A DNA stretch of 5,723 bases from NCBI GenBank assembly GCA_023265535.1, contig JAHFTI010000311.1:1-5723 (forward strand). The letters are read 5' to 3'. The notes beneath the pieces were generated by a model. The model was not told the DNA's origin, made no database searches, and saw nothing but the letters and a program-made list of their open reading frames with translations. Shown here piece by piece: positions 1-5,723 of the stretch (its first letter is position 1; each line of letters opens with the position of its first letter). The translations under genes were made by a program, and so were the position numbers. This DNA comes from Opitutaceae bacterium (GTDB taxonomy: Bacteria; Verrucomicrobiota; Verrucomicrobiia; Opitutales; Opitutaceae).

Positions 1-150
1 AAAATTGAATACAAGACCGCCCAAGGCTGGAAGACCGCCGCAGAGGGCACGACCATCGGCAACCAGCTTTCCGCGGTGCTCTCGATGGGCTCGGAATCGG
101 ACCAGTTCCGCCTGAGCGTTACGGCCTCCGGGCGGCCGGACCTTTCGTAG
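1..150 (+). CDS. C-terminal end of a probable exported glycoside hydrolase (alpha-L-fucosidase-type tail)
   Basis: Only the last 49 codons are in the window, read in frame 1 to a TAG at 148-150. The residues include YKTAQGWKTAAEGTTIG and then FRLSVTASGRPDLS. This resembles the last strands of the discoidin/F5-8C-like beta-sandwich that closes many GH29 alpha-L-fucosidases, where a 'W-x-x-x-x-x-G-T-T-I-G' segment is followed by a 'R-L-x-V/I' strand and a final 'P-x-L/I-S-E-F-x-L' strand. The catalytic domain lies upstream, outside the window, so the fucosidase call is an inference; other hydrolases carry the same module. The reading frame stays family-like beyond the TAG: TTC CAG CTC TTC AGC CAG CCC TGA (151-174). 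The TAG therefore probably replaced a GAG glutamate codon and cost the protein its last eight residues. It converges with the GH127/146 gene, which may point to a separate transcript ending in the shared hairpin. Confidence 0.6.
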   Translation, partial: KIEYKTAQGWKTAAEGTTIGNQLSAVLSMGSESDQFRLSVTASGRPDLS

Positions 151-185
151 TTCCAGCTCTTCAGCCAGCCCTGATGGCCTCGGAC

Positions 186-216
186 GGCAGGGTTTCCCTT
201 GAGGGGAAGCCCTGCC
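186..216. terminator. Hairpin between convergent genes, possible bidirectional terminator
   Basis: The arms are 186-198 and 204-216 and form a 13-bp stem with one G-U pair (193/209) around the 5-nt loop TTGAG. It lies 36 bases after the TAG (12 after the TGA) of the + strand gene and 20 bases from the stop of the - strand GH127/146 gene, the expected place for a terminator serving both. No T-tract follows the stem on either strand, so it is not a classical intrinsic terminator; it may work with Rho or as a 3' end stabiliser. Confidence 0.55.
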
Positions 217-236
217 TACGTCCACACAAACCCGGC

Positions 237-2120
237 CTAGGGCTGCAGGCTCCAGTACACGGCGGTGCGTTCATGATGCACCTCGTGAAAGGGCTTCAGG
301 AGGAGGGATTCACCCTCCTTGCCCAGCCTGACCTGATAGGAAAGCGAGCCCTCACCCACGCGAAGCCAGTTTCCCGAGGCCGGCGCCGGAAGGGCTGGCA
401 CCGGCACCCGGACCTGGGCCTGCGCATGAAAGTGTCCCGGCATGTGGCCCACGTCGCCGCCCTCCATTCCGTGCCTGCCCAGGCATCCCGCAAGCAGGAT
501 GGGGCCATGGAAAAAGGAGACCACCTTGGGATCATCCATGGACGGACGAACGCGCAGGTTCATGGGAAGCGTGAGCACGATGATGTCGCCGCGTTTCCAC
601 TTGGCGCGCAGCTCCTGATAGCCGTCCCTGGCTGGCAATGTCGCGGGATCCAGGGAACGTCCGTTCACGCTGAGCGACGGGCTGGCCGCCAGCCACGAAG
701 GCAGCCTGAAAAGCAGGCCCAGCTCGGCACCGGAAGCCTCCTCCACGATGAACCGGACCGACTCACTCTCGGGAAAGGCGGTGTCCTGTCGCAGGACCAG
801 GCCGAGCCCGGCCACCTTGACGCGCGAAGGCAGGTAGAGGTTGATCCACAGCCGGTCGCGTGACTGGTAATATGCCGCTTCGGCATAACGCGGCGGATTT
901 TCCATGCCGGTGCCCGTGCAGCACCACATGCTCTCGGTCTTGGTCCCATACACCTTGAAGTGGCCGGGAAGGCCGCCCAGGTGATAGCAGGTCTGGCCTG
1001 TGTCGGGGGCGATCGAGGCAAGGATGTGGTTGTAGAGCGCGTGCTCCAGGTAGTCCGCATACTCGCCCGAGGGGGACATGCGCAAAAGAAGCCCGGTCAG
1101 CTTGAGCATGTTGTAGGTGTTGCAGCTTTCCCCGCCCATGTCCGTGAGGGCGGCGGCCTCCACGCCCGGCTGGCCGAACTTCTCGTCGAAGGCGTTGCCT
1201 CCGTACACAAACGAGTGATCCCTGGTCACCATGCGCCAGAAATTGCGGGCCGCCCGTTCGTGCCCGCGCTCGCCGGTAAGCCAGGCGTCCTGGGCAAGGG
1301 CGTGCACCTGGGCGATGTGCGTGTTTGCATGAAGCCCGGCCAGCCGGTTCACGTTGCCGGCCAGTGGCTCCACAAACCACGGCCTGAAGAAGAGGCGGGC
1401 AGACTGCAGGTGGCCGGCCTCGCCCGTGCGGCGGTACAGTTCCAACAAGGAGGCAGCGATGCCTCCGTATTCGTTGACCGGGTTGCCCTTGTAATCCGTG
1501 CGCGTCATCTTCTCGATCGCCTCGGGTGAGAGACGCGACAGGCGCTTCCCAAAATACCGGCCCATGCCGGCGGCGATATCCAAGGCCTGACGGTTGCCCG
1601 TGTACTCATGGCAGTCGAGCAGACCCGCCATGATCTTGTGAATGGTGTAGTAGGGAGCCCAGATGCCATCGAAAAACTTCGTCTCCAGCACATCAAAGGT
1701 GTCGGCGGGAAAGGCGGAGAGGTAGCCGTTTCCAAGTGCATCCTGGCAACGGCCCAAGGCCGTCACCATGTCCGTCGCGCGTTGAGCGAAACGCTCGTCC
1801 CCGGTGGCCGCGTACATCTGCGCGCAGGCACTCAGGTAGTGGCCCACGAGGTGCCCCCGCAGCCCCACCGTGGGGTGTTCCCAACCGCCATAGGGCGCTG
1901 CCGTGGAGGGCAGCCCCGCATTGACGCGGAAATTGTGCAGGAGGCGGTCGGGGTCATAGGACAGGAGTTCCCGCATCATCAGCTCCTGGCGTTCCTTGAA
2001 AGGACCGGAGAGGAGACGCACCGAGGAGAGCGGCACGGGCTCGGCCTCGGAAAGGGCGGGGCGGACCTCCGCCCCCCAGAGCAGGAGGGGAACAACACAC
2101 AGGAGCAGCAGCTTTTTCAT
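237..2120 (-). CDS. Exported GH127/GH146 family glycoside hydrolase (beta-L-arabinofuranosidase-like, former DUF1680)
   Basis: The product is 627 aa from the ATG at 2120. It is predicted to remove terminal beta-L-arabinofuranose (or a related sugar) from glycans outside the cytoplasm. An (alpha/alpha)6-barrel covers roughly residues 30-420 and beta-sandwich domains follow to the C-terminus. The zinc-thiolate centre known from HypBA1 is complete: GGESCN gives Glu331 and Cys333, and MWCCTGTGMEN gives Cys400 and Cys401, with Cys400 matching the nucleophile cysteine. GGNAFDEKF puts Glu313 at the position of the family's acid/base. The family-typical start (LSSVRLLSGPF, DPDRLLHNFR, YGGWE, GHYLSA) and end (LLLKPFHEVHHERTAVYWSL) are both present, so it is full length. 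In-frame ATGs also exist at 2147 and 2135, but 2120 opens a normal signal peptide (MKKLLLLCVVPLLLWGA, no lipobox). None has a good Shine-Dalgarno. It lies 27 bases after the GH2 stop and is surely co-transcribed with it. Specificity within GH127/GH146 is open, since known members also include an aceric acid hydrolase. Confidence 0.93.
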   Translation of the reverse strand: MKKLLLLCVVPLLLWGAEVRPALSEAEPVPLSSVRLLSGPFKERQELMMRELLSYDPDRLLHNFRVNAGLPSTAAPYGGWEHPTVGLRGHLVGHYLSACAQMYAATGDERFAQRATDMVTALGRCQDALGNGYLSAFPADTFDVLETKFFDGIWAPYYTIHKIMAGLLDCHEYTGNRQALDIAAGMGRYFGKRLSRLSPEAIEKMTRTDYKGNPVNEYGGIAASLLELYRRTGEAGHLQSARLFFRPWFVEPLAGNVNRLAGLHANTHIAQVHALAQDAWLTGERGHERAARNFWRMVTRDHSFVYGGNAFDEKFGQPGVEAAALTDMGGESCNTYNMLKLTGLLLRMSPSGEYADYLEHALYNHILASIAPDTGQTCYHLGGLPGHFKVYGTKTESMWCCTGTGMENPPRYAEAAYYQSRDRLWINLYLPSRVKVAGLGLVLRQDTAFPESESVRFIVEEASGAELGLLFRLPSWLAASPSLSVNGRSLDPATLPARDGYQELRAKWKRGDIIVLTLPMNLRVRPSMDDPKVVSFFHGPILLAGCLGRHGMEGGDVGHMPGHFHAQAQVRVPVPALPAPASGNWLRVGEGSLSYQVRLGKEGESLLLKPFHEVHHERTAVYWSLQP

Positions 2121-2147
2121 CTTGGTAAAACCCATCTCACACAGCAT

Positions 2148-4673
2148 CTATTGGCGCCTGACCGTGAAGGGAGCAGAGGGGCTGGATTCACCGGCCTCAC
2201 CCACCGCGCTCACGGACACGGTGCTGATCCGCCCCGTTGCAGGCTCGGGCAGGAGGACCGGGCCTGGCTCGGCCTGGCTGACGAGCAGGGACTCCTCGGG
2301 AAGCGCACCCCAGCGGATACGGTAGGCGATCGCCTTGTCCACCGGAGCAAGGAACACAGCCACGCGGCCCGAGGCCGCAAACGCGAGCCGGACGGAGGGC
2401 GAGGACGGCGGCCTGCCGCCGTCCGGGACAACGACCCTGGGGGAGGACCACTCCGACGCGCCTCCAGGGGCCTCGCACCGGAGGCGCAACTCGTAGCTGC
2501 GCCCGTTCTCCAGGCCGGTCACCAGCACGGCGCCCAGCGTATCCGACTTTATGATACGCGTGGGCGCGGCGCCCGCCTCCCTGACCTCGACCGAGCACCC
2601 GGTGTCACCCTTGCGGTTGTAATAGCCGACCATGCAGGAGCGGTCCAGGGGAAGCACCCGGGCGATGAGTTCGGCCTTGGAATCCCCGGGGGCCGGGACC
2701 ACGGGTGCACGCAGGCAGCGGGACAGGCAGACCGGAGCCCCCGCCTCCGCCACGCTGTACCCGACGGGGCTGAGCAGCTGCACGGCCAGGCGTGCACCCG
2801 TCCGTGCCGCGGCGGGCAGGGGAAACAGGAGCGCCTTGGAGCCCGGGGCGACCTCGGGCAGGTCGATGATGTCACCGGCAAGGAAACTCCCGGACTCGTC
2901 GAGCGCGGTCCAGACCAGCCGGTATCCGCGCAGTGAATACGAGGGGACTTCCCTGACGCCCCTCGGAACCAGCTCGATGCCCTCGGCCGTGATGGAAAGC
3001 CTTGCCACGGGCGCGGAGAGCCGACGCCAGGATCCGGCCGCGGCCTTCGGATTGCGCCATTGGTCCACCACACCCCAGGACCTGAGCTGCGAGGGGGAGG
3101 ACCCGGGGTAATCGCTCCTGTAGTCGTTGTAGGTCCAGAGGGCTGCGCCGATCAGGCCGGGCATGTCGCGCAGGGTGGTCCAGCTTTCGACAACGGCGGG
3201 AATGTCAGACTCAAGGCGTTCGCCGAACTGCTTGATGCCGTACTCGGAAAGAAACACCGGCCGCCCCGGCCATTTTGCGTTCAGCGTGCGCACAATCCCG
3301 GCGGGATTGGGGGTGTACACGTTGTACATGATCAGGTCCGATTCCGTGATCGGGTCGTTGTGGGCGTCGTAGACGTCACGGGCACCCGAGAAGCTCACGT
3401 AGGAAGCCAGGCGTCCCGGGTCGGCACGGCGCACGACCTTCAGCATGCTCACGACGTAGTCCTTGTGCTCCAGCAACTCATTGCCGACGCTCCAGCCGAT
3501 GATGCAGGGATGGTTGAAATCGCGGGCGATCATTTCCTCGAGCCATTGTGTCGTCAGCGGATTGCCGGGAACCATGTTCGGGTCTCCGCCACCCCAGACC
3601 GGGATCTCGCCGAAGATCAGCATTCCCTTCTCGTCGAGGTAATCGAGGAGATTGGGCGCCGACGGGGCGTGCATGATGCGCATGAAATTTGCGCCAAGCT
3701 GCTTCATGCGGTCGACATCCTGACGAATGAGGTGCTCGGGCTCCGTGTTGCCGTAGGCCCGATGGTCATGGACACGATTGAAGCCGTTGAGGGAGACCTT
3801 CTCCCCGTTTAGGAACAACCCTTCGGAACGCACCTCGATCTTGCGGATTCCGAAACGGTCCTCGCGGCTCTCCTGAACCTGTCCGTTGACACGCACCACC
3901 ACGCGCGCCTGGTACAGGGCGGGGTGATCGAAATGCCAGAGCTTGACGCCCCTCTCGAGACGGTGGGTGAAACTGATCTTCCTGGCTTCGCGGCCCTTGA
4001 GCTTTTCCGTTCTCAGCTGAACGGCCTGTTGGGTGCCACCAAGGCAGACCTGCGTCTCAATCTCGCAGTCCTGCGGGGTGCCGGACTGGTTCTCGACCCA
4101 GGTGTCCACCTGCACGGTGGCGGTTCCGCGCTCGAGGTCGGGCGTTGCCGTGATGTGCTGCCAGCCCACGCGGATATCACCGGAGGTCACCAGCGAGACA
4201 CTGCGGCTGATGCCGCCCCAGGCCCACCAAGCGCCCCGCTTGAAGGAATTGTCCGCACACACCGTGAGGAGGTTAGGCCCGTCCCACTCGAGGTTCTCCG
4301 TGACATCGAAGCCAAAGGGCGTGTAGCCACCACGGTGTTGCCCCAGGGTGACTCCATTCAGGACGACCTGCGCGCTCTCATACACCGCGCCAAATTCCAG
4401 GCGCACACGTTTTCCCCGCCAGGACTTCGGCACGGAAAAACTCCGCTGATACCAGCCCTTTCCCCTGTGCTGGGCATACTCATTGCGGACATCCCAGTTT
4501 CCGGGAACCACAAGGCTGTCCCACTCGCTGGCCGGCCTCCCCAGCTGCGCTGCATTGATGGTGAAGGCCCAGGTGCCGTCCAAGCTCAGGGACTCAGCCG
4601 CCAGGGAATGCCGCAGGGAAAACAGCAGGCCAAGCGTGAAAAGGAGGAAGGGGGTAAGGATGCGGAGGCTCAT
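2148..4673 (-). CDS. Exported GH2 family glycoside hydrolase (beta-galactosidase-like) with C-terminal FN3-like domains
   Basis: The product is 841 aa from the ATG at 4673. It is a retaining exo-hydrolase of family GH2, which includes beta-galactosidases, beta-glucuronidases, beta-mannosidases and alpha-L-arabinopyranosidases. Domain order: signal peptide (about 1-25, ending SLAAES), jelly-roll sugar-binding domain (about 28-165, with WYQRSFSVP and VVLNGVTLGQHRGGYTPF), Ig-like domain (about 168-275), TIM barrel (about 280-555), a beta-rich stretch (about 560-660) and two FN3-like modules (about 663-752 and 754-839). RDFNHPCIIGWSVGNE places the acid/base at Glu399 and FLSEYG the nucleophile at Glu477; NFMRIMHAP and DEKGMLIFGEIPVWG are the usual barrel strands. 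The N-x-K-G signature of beta-glucuronidases is not seen in the loop after the nucleophile, which argues for a neutral sugar. The reading frame extends to an ATG at 4754, but the signal peptide starts at 4673; no Shine-Dalgarno is visible at either. It is the first gene of a unit with GH127/146. The substrate is not resolved. Confidence 0.92.
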   Translation of the reverse strand: MSLRILTPFLLFTLGLLFSLRHSLAAESLSLDGTWAFTINAAQLGRPASEWDSLVVPGNWDVRNEYAQHRGKGWYQRSFSVPKSWRGKRVRLEFGAVYESAQVVLNGVTLGQHRGGYTPFGFDVTENLEWDGPNLLTVCADNSFKRGAWWAWGGISRSVSLVTSGDIRVGWQHITATPDLERGTATVQVDTWVENQSGTPQDCEIETQVCLGGTQQAVQLRTEKLKGREARKISFTHRLERGVKLWHFDHPALYQARVVVRVNGQVQESREDRFGIRKIEVRSEGLFLNGEKVSLNGFNRVHDHRAYGNTEPEHLIRQDVDRMKQLGANFMRIMHAPSAPNLLDYLDEKGMLIFGEIPVWGGGDPNMVPGNPLTTQWLEEMIARDFNHPCIIGWSVGNELLEHKDYVVSMLKVVRRADPGRLASYVSFSGARDVYDAHNDPITESDLIMYNVYTPNPAGIVRTLNAKWPGRPVFLSEYGIKQFGERLESDIPAVVESWTTLRDMPGLIGAALWTYNDYRSDYPGSSPSQLRSWGVVDQWRNPKAAAGSWRRLSAPVARLSITAEGIELVPRGVREVPSYSLRGYRLVWTALDESGSFLAGDIIDLPEVAPGSKALLFPLPAAARTGARLAVQLLSPVGYSVAEAGAPVCLSRCLRAPVVPAPGDSKAELIARVLPLDRSCMVGYYNRKGDTGCSVEVREAGAAPTRIIKSDTLGAVLVTGLENGRSYELRLRCEAPGGASEWSSPRVVVPDGGRPPSSPSVRLAFAASGRVAVFLAPVDKAIAYRIRWGALPEESLLVSQAEPGPVLLPEPATGRISTVSVSAVGEAGESSPSAPFTVRRQ

Positions 4674-4918
4674 GGGAAAACCCGGCGACTTAGGAGCCGG
4701 ACCTGAAGGGAGGAGTGCGCAACGGGAAAACGTCGTGCGTGTGGGTGTATTCATTAGTCAAGGGGAGGCGACCGCAGCTTTCGATCACCCAAAATTCAAA
4801 GCGTTCACCGGGCAGGCTAACAGCGCCGTTGCGCCCGGTGCCGCACAATAACGCTTCAGGTGAACGGTTTAACAGAAGAAGCATTTCGTCGCTGCGCACT
4901 TATGCCTAGGGTTGGGCC
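4674..4918. promoter_or_regulatory. Divergent intergenic region between the GH2 and GH106 genes
   Basis: These 245 bases must hold the promoters of the GH2-GH127/146 unit (leftward) and GH106 (rightward). No promoter stands out. On the - strand, TTGACT (complement of 4756-4761) matches a -35 box, but no good -10 lies 16-18 bases on; if it is used, transcription would start below 4754 and support the GH2 start at 4673. A second weak - strand pair is TTAAAC (complement of 4867-4872) and TATTGT (complement of 4845-4850), 16 bases apart. For GH106 I see no convincing -35/-10 pair; an AGGG at 4908-4911 is the only Shine-Dalgarno-like stretch before its ATG. The notable structure here is the inverted-repeat block at 4799-4866. 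No small gene is supported. Confidence 0.5.
4799..4856. repeat. Inverted repeat (possible operator or cruciform) in the divergent intergenic region
   Basis: The left arm AAGCGTTCACCGGGC (4799-4813) is complementary to two right-hand blocks: GCCCGGTG (4833-4840) pairs with its last eight bases and AACGCTT (4850-4856) with its first seven, leaving a 9-base bulge (4841-4849). The centre (4819-4830, AACAGCGCCGTT) is itself nearly palindromic. In addition CGTTCACC (4802-4809) is repeated inverted at 4859-4866 (GGTGAACG), so the left arm has two competing partners. The position between two divergent sugar-hydrolase genes suits a shared operator for a substrate-responsive regulator, but no regulator gene is in view, so the role is inferred. 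Confidence 0.5.
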
Positions 4919-5723
4919 ATGATCGGCAAGCACTACCCCAGCCCGAAGTCTCCTCGCGCCCCTATTTTGGGATCAAGGAAGACGGCCTTCACCTGTCTGT
5001 GTGCGCTACTCACTGCAGTGGCCACGTCCTGCACCCAGGCGGCAGACCCTTCGTCCCTCGAGCGCGATTTCCAGAATCCCCCGGTCAGCTCCCGCCCCTA
5101 CGTCTGGTGGCATTGGCTGGGCTCCAATTTCTCCAAGGAGGGCATCACCAAGGATCTCGAGGCCATGAAGGAGGAGGGCATCGGAGGGGCGACGGTGTTC
5201 AACATCAGCTCCTCGGTGATGGAAAGCCACGCACCGACCCTCAACAACCCGTGGCCGGACCAGACCTACCGGAGCCCCAAGTACTGGGAGGCACTCCGCC
5301 ACGCCGCGAGTGAGGCGAAACGCCTGGGACTGGAGCTCGGCCTCCACAACACCGTTGGCTATTCGACCACCGGCGGCCCGTGGATCGACGAGAAGCGCAG
5401 CATGCAGCAACTCCTCTCCAGCAGCCTGCGCATCACCGGAGGCTCCGTGTGCCAGGTCCGCCTTCCCGCACCCGCCCTCGTTGCCGACGAAGGCTGGGGC
5501 GCCACCGGGCGCAAGATCCAGGAATTCCATGACGTGGCCGTGCTCGCCGTGCCTGCCGACAAGACGCCCGTTCCAGTCGGCGAGGTCCTCGACCTGACCA
5601 GCCACATGAATGCCGCGGGTGAACTGACCTGGACCGCGCCGGCGGGAGAATGGCTCCTTGTCCGCCTGTGCCACGCCTCGACCCTGAGGCCGCCGCATCC
5701 GGTTCCGGACGACGTCCTGGGCC
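4919..5723 (+). CDS. GH106 family alpha-L-rhamnosidase-like protein, N-terminal part (runs off the window)
   Basis: An open frame of 268 codons from the ATG at 4919 reaches the window edge without a stop. Family members remove terminal alpha-L-rhamnose by inversion and are usually around 1000 aa or more, so perhaps a quarter is seen. Residues 50-96 (DFQNPPVSSRPYVWWHWLGSN, GITKDLEAMKEEGIGGATVFNIS) form the characteristic opening of the GH106 TIM barrel, followed by YWEALRHAASEAKRLGLELGLHNTVGYSTTGGPW (122-155) and EFHDVAVLAVPA (202-213). EWLLVRLCHAS at 244-254 matches the family's 'W-x-x-x-R' strand, but the stretch after it (TLRPPHPV) departs from the usual glycine/threonine-rich form. The catalytic glutamates lie downstream and cannot be judged. 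The N-terminus has basic residues, a hydrophobic core (about 23-36) and either a type I cut after TQA or a weak lipobox at VATSC (Cys38). A TTG at 4967 would give a shorter, more typical signal peptide. It is divergent from GH2 and likely part of the same catabolic locus. Confidence 0.88.
   Translation, partial: MIGKHYPSPKSPRAPILGSRKTAFTCLCALLTAVATSCTQAADPSSLERDFQNPPVSSRPYVWWHWLGSNFSKEGITKDLEAMKEEGIGGATVFNISSSVMESHAPTLNNPWPDQTYRSPKYWEALRHAASEAKRLGLELGLHNTVGYSTTGGPWIDEKRSMQQLLSSSLRITGGSVCQVRLPAPALVADEGWGATGRKIQEFHDVAVLAVPADKTPVPVGEVLDLTSHMNAAGELTWTAPAGEWLLVRLCHASTLRPPHPVPDDVLG

Noticed and set aside
148..150. TAG read as a recoded codon (pyrrolysine or programmed readthrough).
   Set aside because: All other frames here use standard stops, the GH2 gene itself ends in TAG, and a single GAG-to-TAG change is a simpler explanation.
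174..863. + strand open frame starting in the terminator region and running over the end of the GH127/146 gene.
   Set aside because: It overlaps conserved coding sequence on the other strand and the strong hairpin, and its translation resembles no family.
2121..2147. Start of the GH127/146 protein at 2147, touching the GH2 stop codon.
   Set aside because: It would add nine residues before the Met-Lys-Lys of a standard signal peptide. The position could still matter for translational coupling, but 2120 is the better start.
1608..2936. Long + strand open frame (442 codons) across the GH127/146-GH2 junction, and other long frames opposite the real genes, such as 3060-3812 and 3924-4706.
   Set aside because: They lie antisense to two clearly conserved enzymes, have low-complexity Arg/Gly/His/Pro-rich translations without recognisable domains, and are expected in GC-rich DNA where stop codons are rare.
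4674..4754. Extended N-terminus of the GH2 protein from the ATG at 4754.
   Set aside because: The additional 27 residues precede a complete signal peptide starting at 4673, which would then be internal; there is no Shine-Dalgarno at 4754.
5006..5698. - strand open frame of 230 codons opposite the start of GH106.
   Set aside because: The + strand frame gives a continuous GH106 domain with a signal peptide; the opposite frame has no recognisable motif and is a shadow.

Overview
This 5.7 kb, GC-rich window is a cluster of predicted exported glycoside hydrolases. It holds four genes: the 3' end of one gene on the + strand (its last residues look like the end of a discoidin-like domain, as on many alpha-L-fucosidases), a complete two-gene unit on the - strand (a GH2 enzyme followed by a GH127/GH146 enzyme with a zinc-cysteine centre), and the 5' end of a GH106 alpha-L-rhamnosidase-like gene on the + strand that runs off the right edge. 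I see no RNA gene, mobile element, CRISPR array, transporter or regulator gene.

Layout. Positions 1-150 end the first gene. An in-frame TAG stands where the family normally has a glutamate codon, and seven more family-like codons follow it before a TGA at 172-174. Positions 175-236 separate two convergent genes and hold a strong hairpin. The - strand unit reads from about 4673 down to 237: GH2 first, then GH127/146, with the second reading frame opening directly after the first one's stop codon. Positions 4674-4918 are the divergent intergenic region, carrying several overlapping inverted repeats. GH106 starts at 4919.

Organism. High GC, many secreted glycoside hydrolases in tandem without SusC/SusD genes in view, and start codons without good Shine-Dalgarno sequences would suit Verrucomicrobiota (Opitutales-like), but a GC-rich Bacteroidota, Planctomycetota or Acidobacteriota cannot be excluded. 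This is inference from style, not from a marker gene.

How the genes may work together. The three recognisable enzymes are exo-acting families that remove L-rhamnose (GH106), beta-L-arabinofuranose or a related sugar (GH127/146) and a beta-linked hexose or similar (GH2). If the first gene is a fucosidase, the set would strip side chains of a pectic (rhamnogalacturonan-type), arabinogalactan or other rhamnose/fucose-rich glycan. All complete products begin with signal peptides, so they should act in the periplasm or outside the cell. The exact substrate cannot be read from the sequence.
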